Shown: positions 16,689 to 26,732 of the stretch, one piece after another
Numbering within the stretch: position 1 is the stretch's first letter
Layout of the letters: each line of letters opens with the position of its first letter
Assembly: GCA_028284385.1 (NCBI GenBank)
Contig: JANQRT010000039.1
Coordinates: 1-64,000, forward strand
Length of the DNA: 64,000 nucleotides
Direction: 5' to 3'
DNA from: Opitutaceae bacterium
Lineage (GTDB): Bacteria; Verrucomicrobiota; Verrucomicrobiia; Opitutales; Opitutaceae
The notes under the pieces: generated by a model
What the model was told of the DNA's origin: nothing
The model's database searches: none
Seen by the model: only the letters and a program-made list of their open reading frames with translations
Program-made: the position numbers and the translations under genes

Positions 16689-17348
16689 ATGAAAGCGGAT
16701 TTCATAGATCCTTCTTCATATCTTCTGAGCGATTTCAAGTTTTCGCTTGATCCAAAAAATCGATACGTCGTTTTCGATCTAGAAGCAACCGGTCCTGACG
16801 AGAAGAGCGATCACATAACACAGATCGGAGCAGTCGCTATGACCCGAATCGGCGAATCCAGTCACGATTGCTTCAAATCCCTCATTCGTCCCAGCAAGGA
16901 AATTCCAGAGAAAATCGAAGAGCTAACGGGCATTACGAATAAAATGGCGGCCGATGCTCCTGAACTCTCGGAGGTTTGGCCAGATTTCCAGAAGTTCTGT
17001 AAGGATTCCATTCTTGTGACGCAATGCGGCTATGAATTCGACTACCCGCTCGTCGAGAGTGAATGCGATCGCTTGAACTTGCCTAAACTGGAGCAGCAAA
17101 AACTAGATACGAAAGCCATATTCGCTCTCATGCATCCAAATCGTAGCGGAGTTTTTAGCACGGACTACTTAGCTGACTATTACGGAATCGATCAAAGCGA
17201 TCTTAGGCGACACGACGCGCTGAACGACGCGCAGCTAATCTCTCGGATTTTCCATATGCAACTAAAAGAAGCATCTGAGCTGGAAATAAAACGTTTGCAT
17301 ACCGAATCGCCGATTCGAATACAAAAAGCCGTATTGCCGAAACTCTAA
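16689..17348 (+). CDS. DEDDh-family 3'-5' exonuclease
   Basis: A 219-residue exonuclease domain of the DnaQ/RNase T superfamily. Motif I is VFDLEATG near residue 30 (Asp and Glu), motif II contains the Asp in GYEFDYPLV near 118, and motif III is RHDALNDAQ near 178 (His and Asp), so all catalytic residues are present and it is the DEDDh type. It degrades DNA or RNA from the 3' end. Alone, with no polymerase domain, it could be a proofreading subunit or a processing nuclease. Confidence 0.85.
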   Translation: MKADFIDPSSYLLSDFKFSLDPKNRYVVFDLEATGPDEKSDHITQIGAVAMTRIGESSHDCFKSLIRPSKEIPEKIEELTGITNKMAADAPELSEVWPDFQKFCKDSILVTQCGYEFDYPLVESECDRLNLPKLEQQKLDTKAIFALMHPNRSGVFSTDYLADYYGIDQSDLRRHDALNDAQLISRIFHMQLKEASELEIKRLHTESPIRIQKAVLPKL

Positions 17349-17568
17349 AGCGCCCTACCCCAATCATGTTCGACCAATCGGAGTTTTCGTATCCAATTGT
17401 GATCGGCAACATGGTTTTCTACGAAGCTAGTCTAGCGCCGCTCGGCATCGAAATCTATCAGAGATAAATCGAGTGAGGAGATGTGGTATTTGCGATTAGA
17501 ACTGGTGTGCCCTTTCTTTGGATAGGAACCGCCCGAGATGGCGACAACTAAGGCATTCGAGAACTTGA

Positions 17569-17698
17569 ATTGCCAATCGGAGCCTTAAGTGACAGAGGAC
17601 CTTGGCAGGGAATTAGGCAATGAGAGTTTGGGATAAATATATTGCCAAGGGATAAGCCCAATAGATACTTTTAGTCGTTACCCAGCCGCAATTGCCAA
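17569..17698. repeat. three direct ATTGCCAA repeats upstream of the globin gene
   Basis: ATTGCCAA occurs at 17569, 17641 and 17691, with the last ending 12 nt before the globin start. The 361 bp between the exonuclease and globin genes holds no convincing gene; the only other notable item is a 33-codon frame at 17365. The repeats could be binding sites for a regulator, but they are short. Confidence 0.45.
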
Positions 17699-17709
17699 CT
17701 CAAGGGTGA

Positions 17710-18114
17710 ATGAGCCAACCACCAAAAGACATTTTTCTCAGCAGTCTCAACCGCTGCGCAGAGTCGGACAGATTCATACCCTCGTTCTACGATCGTTTCA
17801 TCGCTTCTTCTGAGGAGGTTCGCGACAAGTTTCGAAATACCAGTTTCGAAAAGCAGAACGAAATGCTTTTGCGCTCATTGAAGCTGGCGGCCGGAGCTAC
17901 TTCGGGGGATCCGGAGTCCCTACGCGAACTCAACGAGCGAGCCGAAACGCATGATAGACATCATCTGGACATTCAGCCGAAACACTACGAGGCATGGAGA
18001 ACGACGATTATTGAAACGGCAAAGGAATTCGATCCATCGTGGAATGAGGAAGTGGAAGAGGCCTGGCACACCATCTTAGGCCATGTCATTAAACATATGA
18101 TACGGCACTACTGA
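17710..18114 (+). CDS. single-domain globin
   Basis: A 134-residue protein with a globin pattern: FYDRFIASSEEVRDKF for helices A-C, the EMLLRSLKLAAGA helix E region, then ETHDRHHLDIQPKHYEAWR, where the motif H-x-x-L-x-I-x-P-x-H-Y of bacterial globins includes the proximal heme His. No FAD/NAD reductase domain follows, so it is not a complete flavohemoglobin. It may bind oxygen or nitric oxide, or act as a heme sensor. A small hairpin (TTCTTC/GAAGAA, 18122-18139) follows the stop. Confidence 0.8.
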   Translation: MSQPPKDIFLSSLNRCAESDRFIPSFYDRFIASSEEVRDKFRNTSFEKQNEMLLRSLKLAAGATSGDPESLRELNERAETHDRHHLDIQPKHYEAWRTTIIETAKEFDPSWNEEVEEAWHTILGHVIKHMIRHY

Positions 18115-18779
18115 GCCGGCAGTTCTTCTTTGCGGAAGAAGAGGGGCTAGTTCGCTTTGGATTCGGCGGAAGTCGGAGCTTTTCCGTTTCGGGCAAAGGA
18201 GTCGTTCTTCTTCACAGGGGTATTTTTCCAAAATGCCTTGTGGAAGCTGAGGCGGTCTCCAGCCAAAAACTTGCGGCAGGATTTCGAATCCTGACCATTC
18301 GCTCCAAGAGAGTTAGAGATGGTGTCTTTCATGGCGCACACGATATATCGGCGCAAATTTGTGACCGTTAAGTGTTTATATAGAAACCGCTCGCTTTCCA
18401 CTGCCCAGTCTTTCGGTCTTTGCCAAACAGGGACCAGCCATCGGATTTAGGCGTCTTCGCCTCGAGGTTTCTTTCCGAGCCCAATCCGCCAAAACGGATT
18501 CGTCCTCAAAATCGAACCTCTCTCCTAGCAAGTTCCTGTCAATAAATGAATTGCAGCGATCCTATGTTTTAAAATTTATGCTGCATTGGACAGAGGAAAG
18601 GGTCCAAAGGTTTCACGAAAAAGGAGAAATCCGACGCTATTTCAAACCGACTATCTCCAAATTCCCGGCTCTACTTTGAAGATGTTTTGATTCTCTTTTT
18701 GACCAATTTATCAAGGTTAGCTCAGAAAGCTGACCAGAATCCAAGAAGCAGCGAGACCTAGGTCTCTGAGACGCGTTTT
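18115..18779. other. gene-poor spacer
   Basis: This 665 bp segment has only one frame of note, a minus-strand frame at 18147-18401 whose inner ATG at 18332 would give a basic 61-residue protein (begins MKDTISNSLG, ends ESKAN). It lacks a clear ribosome-binding site and no family was recognised, so it is not listed as a gene. A 12 bp palindrome AGACCTAGGTCT lies near 18757. No RNA gene was recognised. Confidence 0.5.
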
Positions 18780-19766
18780 CTAAACGATCGAATAGACCTT
18801 CTTGTTAAGATCGAAACCAGGCAGATTCCGTTCGCCTCGTTCGCCGTTCAGCACGTCGTTGAAAAAGGAGCGTATGCTTGGATTTTTCTGGGCCGACTTG
18901 TCAGCGAAGTACCCGTGGGAGTCGTCGACGAACTGGGCGTCGGTCACATCAAGATAGATGGACGTATCGGAATCCAGATTACGAGAGAAGTGGCCAAGCC
19001 GAGCCTTTTGGGCCTCTCCTAATTTGCGTCGCGACCAGGCCAAAGCGAAATCGTTTTCGTTGATGGTGATATAAACGCGACGCCGATGAGCGATGCGATC
19101 GACGAAGGCTACATGCCCGGCATTGTTCACGTCCGCAGCACAAAGAATGATGTTATCGAAGATGAGCGTCTCGCCCTGGTAGATGGAGGACTTGAGCAAG
19201 TTTTTCAGCAGGTAGTTACCCATGCTGTGACAGAGAAGATTGAATCGCTGGCCACAATCCAACGAACTTTCCGTGATGTAGCTGGAAAGCATCTCCAAAC
19301 AGCGATCGAGAGCGCCGATCGATTCCTGGGCGATGCGCTTATCTCGCTTATAGCTGGCCGTCCCGATTAGATCCTTTCCGATATTCCTTTTTCCTTCCCC
19401 GCCGCCACGAGAAGGCCAGGTAAAGAGGATGACTTCCACGTTGTAGAGCCGCTCGACCCAGTGAGCAGTCTCGATGGCAGATCGGATGTTGGTGTTGTAT
19501 CCATGAACGAAAAACACGCAATTCCGCTTGCGCTCCATCATTCGCTTCTGCAAAGCGCGGAATTGCTGATAACTTGGCCGAAGCTTAACGCTCGTATTGG
19601 CTGTGATATTACGTTTCTCAGGAATGACATCCACTTTCCACTCGCTGCCCACCTTGGCGGCGGTGGCGAGGCGGAGCTCGCTTATGCCTTTGGCATTGGC
19701 TCCAGTGCCGAACTTGAAAATGGGGTTGTTCTCCTCGTCGAGCTCGCGATTCGTTACGATATACAT
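18780..19766 (-). CDS. DUF900-type alpha/beta hydrolase
   Basis: A 328-residue protein without signal peptide. The hydrolase part begins with VFFVHGYNTN near residue 83; the nucleophile elbow is LLCHSMGN near residue 172, and the late DDSHGYF (about 286-292) may supply His. HGYN plus CHSMGN is the pattern of the DUF900 alpha/beta hydrolase family, whose substrates are unknown. A terminator-like hairpin belongs to the porin gene upstream, so this gene is probably transcribed from its own promoter. Confidence 0.75.
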   Translation of the reverse strand: MYIVTNRELDEENNPIFKFGTGANAKGISELRLATAAKVGSEWKVDVIPEKRNITANTSVKLRPSYQQFRALQKRMMERKRNCVFFVHGYNTNIRSAIETAHWVERLYNVEVILFTWPSRGGGEGKRNIGKDLIGTASYKRDKRIAQESIGALDRCLEMLSSYITESSLDCGQRFNLLCHSMGNYLLKNLLKSSIYQGETLIFDNIILCAADVNNAGHVAFVDRIAHRRRVYITINENDFALAWSRRKLGEAQKARLGHFSRNLDSDTSIYLDVTDAQFVDDSHGYFADKSAQKNPSIRSFFNDVLNGERGERNLPGFDLNKKVYSIV

Positions 19767-19875
19767 AAGTTTAAAGGCTAGGGTTTAAGAAGAAGGGAAG
19801 CTAAGGCAGGCAATTGGCACTGGAAAGCATATTCGAAAGACTCATCAAAGATCCTTTGAGCGAGCTCGATAAGAC

Positions 19876-19904
19876 AAAAAACGGGCGATGACTCGCATCG
19901 CCCG
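19876..19904 (-). terminator. rho-independent terminator of the porin gene
   Basis: Read on the minus strand, the perfect 9 bp stem CGGGCGATG/CATCGCCCG with a 5 nt loop is followed by a run of T residues. It lies 35 nt after the porin stop codon. Confidence 0.8.
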
Positions 19905-19938
19905 CCCACGTGTTTGAGCTAAATTCTCGCTACCTGAC

Positions 19939-21180
19939 CTATTTCCCTGGGAAAGAGTAGTCGAACTGAAGACTGATCTTGGTCGTATCCGCGCTGAAGC
20001 TATCCGCATCGTAGAAGGACACCTTCAGTACCGACATAAGACCATCCGCTACCTTGTATTTCAACAAACCGTCAATTTCCGTACCGTAGTCGATCCCTCC
20101 TACGTCCGAGGAAAAGTCATGATAGATGATGGCGAACGGGAACTGTCCAACCTTGCCGCCATAGGAAATATAAAAGTCCTCAATTCCTGTAGCAGGCGTT
20201 CCCAAGAACTTATCGGACCAGCCGTTGAAAGCGTGGAGCGTGGCCAAAGGCGTCTTAAAGCTCACGCCATTGTCGGAACCGAGCACTTCGTATCCAGCCG
20301 TCAATGATCCACCAGCAAAGGTGGCTTTGATTTCCGCCGAAATGTAGTCCGCATCGTAGTCGGCGCTAGCCGGGCTACCTCCATTATCGCTCTGAATAGC
20401 ATAGCTGGCGGCATAGCTCAGCTTGAAATCGTCTTGACTGGGAAGAGTCCCGGTAGCTCTAAAGCCGAAGGTGTCAGAGGAAAGAGCGGCGGCGTCATCG
20501 AAATCAAGCAGATAGCCAAAGGCCGAAACGTTAAACTCTGGCGATACCTTGAAGGCTCCATGAGCGACGAAGGAATCCGACTCCAGATTGCCAAGAGCCG
20601 CGGCAGGACTATCGTTGCCCAAAATACGATTCACATTGTCGATGTATCCGAATTGCAATGTCGTGTTCGCATTCGGAGTCATTCCGAAAACAGCCGCGTC
20701 ATAAGTCTGCTCATTTTGCCTCCAGCCTACGTTGCCGATAAATCGAGCATTATCCAAAATCCATCTTTGACGCCCCAGCTTGCCGTTAATCGTTTCATCC
20801 TTATAGCCGATGAAATACTGGTTGATTTCGGTGACTTCCATATCGGCTATCACTCCACGGCCACGTGTCATCCCCGGCACGCCGTAATCCGAAGCGTCGT
20901 TGATGACGGCGACATTTTCGAAGTCGACCGTGGCGGAAACGCCATTCATCGAAGCCGTCTGCCAGCCGAGACGAGATCGAAGCGTGAACGCTTCACCCGT
21001 TTCAAGGCCATCCTGGTCGACATACTCGAATCGCAGTCTCTCGTTGAGGATAAGCGATCCGCTGGAAATCCATTCCTGAAGATTGCCTGCTTCATCCGCC
21101 TGCAGCGGAAAAGTCCCTGTCGATGCTATGGCTGCTAGAGCAGCCAGTCGGAACTCGCGAATTTTGCTTAGTTTTTTCAT
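19939..21180 (-). CDS. outer-membrane porin-like beta barrel
   Basis: A 413-residue protein with a signal peptide (residues 1-29, cleavage after LQA) and a long run of alternating hydrophobic/polar strands rich in Gly, Asp and aromatic residues, ending in FDYSFPGK. NERLRFEYVDQDGLETGEAFTL near residue 40 resembles the start of alginate-export/OprB-like barrels. It would let small solutes cross the outer membrane. It lies upstream of no gene in the same operon but directly follows the nitrate-type transporter operon on the same strand, so it may pass the same substrate; that is inference. Confidence 0.75.
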   Translation of the reverse strand: MKKLSKIREFRLAALAAIASTGTFPLQADEAGNLQEWISSGSLILNERLRFEYVDQDGLETGEAFTLRSRLGWQTASMNGVSATVDFENVAVINDASDYGVPGMTRGRGVIADMEVTEINQYFIGYKDETINGKLGRQRWILDNARFIGNVGWRQNEQTYDAAVFGMTPNANTTLQFGYIDNVNRILGNDSPAAALGNLESDSFVAHGAFKVSPEFNVSAFGYLLDFDDAAALSSDTFGFRATGTLPSQDDFKLSYAASYAIQSDNGGSPASADYDADYISAEIKATFAGGSLTAGYEVLGSDNGVSFKTPLATLHAFNGWSDKFLGTPATGIEDFYISYGGKVGQFPFAIIYHDFSSDVGGIDYGTEIDGLLKYKVADGLMSVLKVSFYDADSFSADTTKISLQFDYSFPGK

Positions 21181-21207
21181 TATGTTTCTTTCTTATTTAG
21201 TCTGATA

Positions 21208-21227
21208 AGAATACGGATTGGTATTCT
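21208..21227. promoter_or_regulatory. inverted repeat in porin leader
   Basis: AGAATAC-N6-GTATTCT is a perfect 7 bp dyad 28-47 nt upstream of the porin start codon. Part of it, TACGGATTGGTATTC, recurs as TACGGATTGGATATTC at 21361-21376 in the same intergenic region. The dyad resembles LysR-type boxes and could be an operator. Confidence 0.4.
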
Positions 21228-21414
21228 AAATTTAACTACCTAAGACGAGTGAGTGTATAGTTTTGTTTGGAACGACGCGCGATTCGCTTGCGTCTACAAA
21301 CCGCGCGCCGCCCTGGCTTTGAGGGAATAATAAACAAAACAGTAGCTGATTCGGAAATTCTACGGATTGGATATTCATTTTAGACAAACTGATCTAGAGA
21401 CGCTTCCTTCGATT

Positions 21415-22230
21415 TCATGAAGCGGCTTTACGTCGCTCCTCTTTCTCGGTTTCGCAGTCGTTGAGAAATTGAATGAGCCGACCTCGATAATCGAAAAATT
21501 CAGACGTACCCATTATTTCCTGACGATTGCGAGGGCGTTCGAAGTGGATATCCATTACTTCGCCAACCTTAGCTCCTGGACCGTTCGTCATCATGCAAAT
21601 GCGATCGGACATGTATACCGCTTCGTCTGGATCGTGAGTAATCATCATGGTGGTTATTTTATCGAAGTTGAGAATATTCAGAATGACGTCCTGGAGCTCC
21701 ATCCGAGTTAGCGAATCCAGGCGACCAAAAGGCTCGTCGAGAAGCAGCATCTTCGGCTTCAAGGCGATCGCTCGAGCAATCCCCACTCGCTGCTGCATCC
21801 CTCCCGACAACTCGCGAGGATACTTGTCCATGGCATCGGCCAGGCCAACGACGCTTAGCGAATACTCGGCCATGGCCATTTTATCGGATTTGCTGGCGTT
21901 AGGATAGACCTGCTTAACGCCGAGCATCACGTTCTGAAAAGCGGTCATCCATGGAAGCAGGCAGGGCGCTTGAAAGACGACCGCTCGGTCCGGTCCTGGT
22001 CCGGAGATTTCCTTGCCCGCCACGACGATGCCTCCATCGGTGATGGGATTAAGACCGGCGATCATGGTCAAAACCGTGGATTTTCCACAGCCGGAATGCC
22101 CTATGACGCTGATGAATTCGCCCTGCGAAATTGTGAGATTGAATCCATCAACAACCGCAATGTCCTCACCGAACGGGTTCGGATAAGCCTTAACGACATT
22201 AAAAAGTTCAACGTATCTGTCTTGCAGCAT
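21415..22230 (-). CDS. nrtD: nitrate-type ABC transporter ATPase
   Basis: A 271-residue ABC ATPase of the NitT/TauT group. Walker A is GHSGCGKST near residue 42, the signature is LSGGMQQR near 142, Walker B is [12 protein letters not shown] near 162 and the switch His is in ITHDPDEA near 198. It ends the operon of binding protein, permease and two ATPases, and starts 34 nt after the first ATPase gene. By gene order it corresponds to NrtD. Substrate (nitrate, nitrite, or another small anion) is inferred from the NrtA-like binding protein. Confidence 0.85.
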   Translation of the reverse strand: MLQDRYVELFNVVKAYPNPFGEDIAVVDGFNLTISQGEFISVIGHSGCGKSTVLTMIAGLNPITDGGIVVAGKEISGPGPDRAVVFQAPCLLPWMTAFQNVMLGVKQVYPNASKSDKMAMAEYSLSVVGLADAMDKYPRELSGGMQQRVGIARAIALKPKMLLLDEPFGRLDSLTRMELQDVILNILNFDKITTMMITHDPDEAVYMSDRICMMTNGPGAKVGEVMDIHFERPRNRQEIMGTSEFFDYRGRLIQFLNDCETEKEERRKAAS

Positions 22231-22264
22231 AACCTACTGAATTTTAATTGCTTATAATTTCCGG

Positions 22265-23110
22265 TCAAGCCGCGTGAAAGTGAGTAGGCTTGATATCAGG
22301 CATTTTTACATTCGTATCAACACGAAGCTCTTTAGCTTCCTTGTTCATTCCTATCATGAAATTGGTGACATCCATCTTCAGTTTCTTGAACTCAGGATTG
22401 ATGTTGAGAGTGGCACGATCTCTTGGTCGCTCCAGGGTAACAGGAAAATCGTCAGCCAGCGTAGCCTTAGGGCCCATGGTCAAAGGAACGATCCGATCGG
22501 CCATCAGCAGGGCTTCGTCTACATCGTTGGTAATCATCACCACCGTTCGCTTGTCTTCTTCCCAAATGCGAATGATCTCGTCCTGCAAAACCGCTCGCGT
22601 GAGGGCGTCGAGGGCGCTCAACGGCTCGTCCAGAACGAGCACTTCCGGCTGCATGGCCAAGGTTCTGGCAAGCGAAACGCGCTGCCGCATTCCGCCTGAA
22701 AGCTCGTGTGGCTTCTTCCAGCTAGCCGGGGTGAGGCTCACCATTTCGATGTAGCGATCCACGTGCTCCTTGAGCTGCTTCTTGCTGAATTTTCGAAAAA
22801 CCTGCTTAACGGCCAGTTCGATGTTTCCATAGACGGAAAGCCAGGGAAGCAACGAGTAATTCTGAAACATCATACCGAGATGAGGACCCGGACTCGTAAT
22901 CCGCTGCCCCTGTAGTCGAACTTCTCCTACATCCGGTTTTTGCAGACCGGATAAGAGAGACATGAGGGTGCTCTTCCCGCTTCCGGAAAACCCGATAACC
23001 GCAACGAATTCGTTTTCGGCAACCGAAAGATTGATGTTCTGCAGCACTTCGGTCCGGCTAGTTGGAGGTCCAAATCCGATGGATACGTTTTCTAGTTCAA
23101 GATATGCCAT
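22265..23110 (-). CDS. nitrate-type ABC transporter ATPase, NrtC position
   Basis: A 281-residue ABC ATPase with Walker [10 protein letters not shown] near residue 40, signature LSGGMRQR near 138 and Walker [13 protein letters not shown] near 158. The switch position reads MITNDVDEA, with Asn where the catalytic switch His usually stands (compare ITHDPDEA in its partner), so this site may be degenerate, giving a transporter with one consensus ATP site. Unlike cyanobacterial NrtC, it has no fused binding-protein domain. Lies 24 nt after the permease gene. Confidence 0.85.
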   Translation of the reverse strand: MAYLELENVSIGFGPPTSRTEVLQNINLSVAENEFVAVIGFSGSGKSTLMSLLSGLQKPDVGEVRLQGQRITSPGPHLGMMFQNYSLLPWLSVYGNIELAVKQVFRKFSKKQLKEHVDRYIEMVSLTPASWKKPHELSGGMRQRVSLARTLAMQPEVLVLDEPLSALDALTRAVLQDEIIRIWEEDKRTVVMITNDVDEALLMADRIVPLTMGPKATLADDFPVTLERPRDRATLNINPEFKKLKMDVTNFMIGMNKEAKELRVDTNVKMPDIKPTHFHAA

Positions 23111-23134
23111 TTTCTATTTTCTCGTATCCAAATT

Positions 23135-24739
23135 CTAGATTGATGTAGGAGCCTCGTCGAAGGAGACCAGACGTTGAAAGACGATCATGGTTCGATCCAG
23201 AATCATGCCGATCAATCCCACCACGAATACTACGACGAACATCTGAGCGAAGCTGTCCGATGATCCGTTGTTGAACATGTCCCAGACGAATTTCCCAATG
23301 CCCTCGCTTGAGGAGAGCAGTTCTGCCGCAATGAGAACCATCCAGCCCACCCCGAGGGATATTCGCAATCCAGCGAAGATAAGCGGTAGCGCCGATGGTA
23401 TGACAATTTTGAAGAGACGACTCCAGAATCCGAGCCGAAGCACTCTGGCTACATTGATGTGATCCTTGTCAATCGAAGCGACGCCAAGAGCCGTGTTGAC
23501 CAACGTGGGCCATAGGGAGCAAAGAGCCACTGTAATCGCGGATGCGATAAAGGCCGGGTTCAAATCATAAGAACCGATAATGGGTAGACTATTGATCGAG
23601 TCTATGAACCAGTGTTTGTCTGGATCCGGTATGAACCCACCCACTACAATCAAAGCGATGGGCAGCCAAACGATAGGAGATACGGGTTTAAAGAGGGCGA
23701 TAAAAGGAGTCATTGCCGCCATGAAAACACTACTGAGCCCGCAAAGAATGCCAATGGGAATCGCAATCATCGAGGCAAGTATAAACCCAAAGAATACGCA
23801 CATTAGACTTCGTTTTATCTGACGCGGGAAAGTCCAAGGCTGAGCATACGAGGAGTCGGAAACACGCTCGATTCGCTCTTCCTGCCTCAAAATGCGAGCG
23901 CCCGTTTTCTCGAGTTCCTTGCCCGAAGAGGAGGCCAATGTCGCTTCATACTCGCCAAGCTTGGCTTCGTATTCCGCGACCTTCTCCGAGCGATTGTTTT
24001 TAGAAAGGTATTCGACTCGCTTCTGCAGGAATTGCTTTTCTTCCGCCACCAGCTTCAGCGCGAAACGCGCATCGATAAGCGGCTGGTATTTCATCCCCGC
24101 GATTTCGTCGATCTTGGCCGAGATCTTCTTTTCGTTCTCCTTTTCAAGGGCGCTTAAACTGTTATGATCTCGAAGAGCGTCGAGATAGGCTTCCCTTTCG
24201 GAAGAACTGTTTTCGGAAACGGATTCCGCGAGCTCGCTGAGCGAATCCTTCCGACTGTTTGAGGCTGTCTTATTGAAAGCCTTCAATTCGGCTAACTCCT
24301 TTTTGTGGGGAGCTTGAAGCGAAGCGATCTCCGCACTTAACGCGGATTGGGCTTCCGCCACTTTGCTTGAGGCCGCCTTCTCGGCTTTCGTTATGGATGC
24401 CAGGCGATCTTGAGCCTCAGTCAGGGAAGTTTCCTTTCTGTCTCCCGCAAGAAGGTAGTCGCGGCTTTTTATATTTTCCCGTTTGTGAAAGGTCCAAATG
24501 CCATCAGCCGCATTGGCAACCACTCCTGGAGTCGGAACCTCGCCGGATTTGGTGGCATGTTTGGGAGCCACATATCCCCAAATGCCGAGAAACGCGATGA
24601 AGGCCAAAATCGGTATCACGATGAACCGCCCGATCTTAGACAACTGGACCTTGGGTTCCTCGCCGTAGATCAGCCTTACAATGGGATCCAGAAACTGCAA
24701 TCCCGCTACATCCAAAGCCTTAAGAATTTTATATTTCAT
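23135..24739 (-). CDS. nrtB: nitrate-type ABC permease with long coiled-coil insertion
   Basis: A 534-residue inner-membrane protein, nearly twice the usual 260-290 residues. An N-terminal membrane segment (about 38-58) is followed by [10 protein letters not shown], as in NrtB. Then about 200 residues of charged helix rich in Ala, Glu and Lys (about 95-300) precede the five usual membrane segments. The permease EAA-type loop lies near 445-460 ([19 protein letters not shown]). The insertion would sit in the periplasm if the first segment crosses inward to outward as in NrtB. It lies 130 nt downstream of the binding-protein gene and 24 nt upstream of the ATPase gene. Confidence 0.85.
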   Translation of the reverse strand: MKYKILKALDVAGLQFLDPIVRLIYGEEPKVQLSKIGRFIVIPILAFIAFLGIWGYVAPKHATKSGEVPTPGVVANAADGIWTFHKRENIKSRDYLLAGDRKETSLTEAQDRLASITKAEKAASSKVAEAQSALSAEIASLQAPHKKELAELKAFNKTASNSRKDSLSELAESVSENSSSEREAYLDALRDHNSLSALEKENEKKISAKIDEIAGMKYQPLIDARFALKLVAEEKQFLQKRVEYLSKNNRSEKVAEYEAKLGEYEATLASSSGKELEKTGARILRQEERIERVSDSSYAQPWTFPRQIKRSLMCVFFGFILASMIAIPIGILCGLSSVFMAAMTPFIALFKPVSPIVWLPIALIVVGGFIPDPDKHWFIDSINSLPIIGSYDLNPAFIASAITVALCSLWPTLVNTALGVASIDKDHINVARVLRLGFWSRLFKIVIPSALPLIFAGLRISLGVGWMVLIAAELLSSSEGIGKFVWDMFNNGSSDSFAQMFVVVFVVGLIGMILDRTMIVFQRLVSFDEAPTSI

Positions 24740-24869
24740 TTAGTATTATAATTTCAACTACTCATGCCTTTTGATCAGGCCCTCGTAATGATAGACGCAA
24801 TTTACTTTACCATTTTGAAATTCGACCGCCTTCCTTATCGAGAGGAAGACGGCTGAACGTAACCAAATT

Positions 24870-26237
24870 CTAATTCAAAGCTACCGAACCAATGGTATCC
24901 TTATTTCCAATCTCGTGAGAGTTGAGATAGCCAATGGGATCCCGGCCGTCGTAGGTGATGCCATCGATGAAATCGCTAGTGGGCTCCTTGTAGCCATCCG
25001 TACCCCAGGGAATGTCTTCCTTATCGATGTTGCCCTCTTCAAGCAGCATCTCAGCCGCCGCTAAGTAAATGTCGGGCTTGTACACTTCTTTAGCTATTTC
25101 ATGATACCAGGAAGCAGGTTTTGGCTCGGTGACCTGTCCCCAGCGACGCATTTGAGTCAAAAACCAGATGCCGTCGCTATACCAAGGATAGGTGCAATGG
25201 TACTTGTAGAAGACATTGAAATCTGGCATCGGGCGCTTGTCGGTCTTCTGGAAGTAGAAGAACCCGGTCATGGAATTCTTGATGACGTCGAAATCCGCCC
25301 CCACGTAGTCTGGACGACTTAAGATCCTCGCCGCTTCTTGCCGATTGATCAAAGCTCCGCTGGAATCCGTTTCATCCAGCCATTTGCCCGCTCTGATGAG
25401 AGCTTTGACCACAGCTAGGTGGGTGTTGGGGTTCTCTTCCGCCCATTTGGCAGCCACTCCAAAGACTTTCTCAGGATTGTTTTTCCAAACATCGTAATTC
25501 GTTGTAACCGGAACTCCGATACCTTTGGCAACCGCCTGCTGATTCCAAGGCTCTCCTACGCAGTATCCCTGAATATTGCCGGCCTCCAGAACGGCTGGCA
25601 TCATCGGTGGAGGAGTGACCGATAATTCAACCTGGGCATCCGTTCGGCCTCCCTTGTCAGTCTCGGTATACATGCCTGGATGAATTCCGGATGCTGCAAG
25701 CCAATAGCGGAGCTCGTAATTATGTGTGGATACAGGAAATACCATTCCCATCTGCAACTTCTCGCCCTCTTCAAGCTTCTCTTCAACTACGGGCACCAGA
25801 GCGTCAGCCGTAATCGGATGAGCAGGCTTTTCCGTATCCAGAGCTTCATCATTCTCCTGCATCTGCTCCCAGATCGAATTGGAAACGGTGATCCCGTTTC
25901 CATTCAAATCCATGGTGAAAGCGGTAATGATGTGGGCTTTGGTTCCGAAGCCGATAGTCGCTGCAATCGGCTGGCCGGAGAGCATGTGGGCGCCATCAAG
26001 TTCGCCGTTAATCACATTGTCCAACAGCGTTTTCCAGTTGGGTTGAGCGATCACGCTTACCTGAAGACCTTCATCCGCGAAAAATCCTTTTTCCTTCGCG
26101 ATGACGATCGGAGCGCAGTCCGTTAGTTTGATGAAGCCGAACTTGAGTTCGTCCTTCTCCACGTCAAGCTGCTCGGCAAATCCAAAGGATGCGCCTAGAG
26201 CAAGAGCTGCTAATAGAGAACGTTTTTTGTTTTTCAT
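24870..26237 (-). CDS. nrtA: nitrate-type ABC substrate-binding protein
   Basis: A 455-residue CmpA/NrtA-family binding protein with signal peptide ([20 protein letters not shown], cleaved near AEQ). [21 protein letters not shown] opens the domain; the matching cores [19 protein letters not shown] and [15 protein letters not shown] form the two lobes around the anion. The length matches NrtA. It differs from lipoprotein forms in having no lipobox Cys. It is the first gene of the operon with the permease and two ATPases; a 495 bp leader upstream carries two hairpins. Bicarbonate (CmpA) is a possible alternative ligand. Confidence 0.85.
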   Translation of the reverse strand: MKNKKRSLLAALALGASFGFAEQLDVEKDELKFGFIKLTDCAPIVIAKEKGFFADEGLQVSVIAQPNWKTLLDNVINGELDGAHMLSGQPIAATIGFGTKAHIITAFTMDLNGNGITVSNSIWEQMQENDEALDTEKPAHPITADALVPVVEEKLEEGEKLQMGMVFPVSTHNYELRYWLAASGIHPGMYTETDKGGRTDAQVELSVTPPPMMPAVLEAGNIQGYCVGEPWNQQAVAKGIGVPVTTNYDVWKNNPEKVFGVAAKWAEENPNTHLAVVKALIRAGKWLDETDSSGALINRQEAARILSRPDYVGADFDVIKNSMTGFFYFQKTDKRPMPDFNVFYKYHCTYPWYSDGIWFLTQMRRWGQVTEPKPASWYHEIAKEVYKPDIYLAAAEMLLEEGNIDKEDIPWGTDGYKEPTSDFIDGITYDGRDPIGYLNSHEIGNKDTIGSVALN

Positions 26238-26297
26238 TGGTGTCAGTTTTGGAAAGATTAAAGCCTAGCGTCGTGAAACACAGGGTTAGCAAATATG

Positions 26298-26396
26298 TAG
26301 CGAAGGGACGCCAATGACAGGTTTCGCATCCAGAATTTCGCTACAAATTTTGTTCGCCTTGGCATTTGCGCATCCTGTTTGCGTAATCCATGCCAA
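26298..26396 (-). promoter_or_regulatory. two-hairpin leader upstream of the binding-protein gene
   Basis: On the minus strand two stem-loops precede nrtA. The first has outer arms TTGGCAT/ATGCCAA (26396-26390 and 26365-26359) and an inner stem TTACGCA/TGCGCAA around AACAGGA; its central six bases ACAGGA have A first and G fourth, as in ANTAR-target loops. The second has arms TAGCGAA/TTCGCTA (26343-26337 and 26304-26298) with an inner GGATGC/GCGTCC. Tandem hairpins of this sort are recognised by NasT/NasR antiterminators. No clear terminator follows. TTGGCATGGATTACGC also keeps GG-N10-GC sigma-54 spacing. The rest of 26238-26732 is AT-rich and gene-free. Confidence 0.45.
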
Positions 26397-26732
26397 CTCC
26401 CAAATGACAACCGATTTTGCGGTAAGAATATTTTTCAGAAATACATGAATAGATTTATTGAGTTATCCAATCAATTGATAATCAAATATTTAAGGAAAAT
26501 ACAGAGTATTGGTAAATTAAAATATACCTAATAGTTTCTATAGAATTCATGAAAAATTCTCATACAAAAATAGCTATTTCCGGTAAGTGAATCGTAATAC
26601 GCAGCGATGGCCTTTACCTGCTCTATTTTAATCCTCACGAATCCTTTTGAGCGATTGGCAGACTTTGTAATATAATCGCAAATACAGCTGCCAACACAGC
26701 TTCACTCCGCGTCAAGAGCTATGAAGAGAGGC

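Noticed and set aside
20434..21138. 234-residue plus-strand frame opposite the porin gene
   Set aside because: The porin strand shows a signal peptide, barrel pattern and terminator, so this frame is antisense shadow.
26359..26396. sigma-54 promoter before the nitrate operon
   Set aside because: GG-N10-GC spacing is present, but the -12 flank reads AC instead of TT and the same bases form a strong hairpin, so it is only noted as an alternative.
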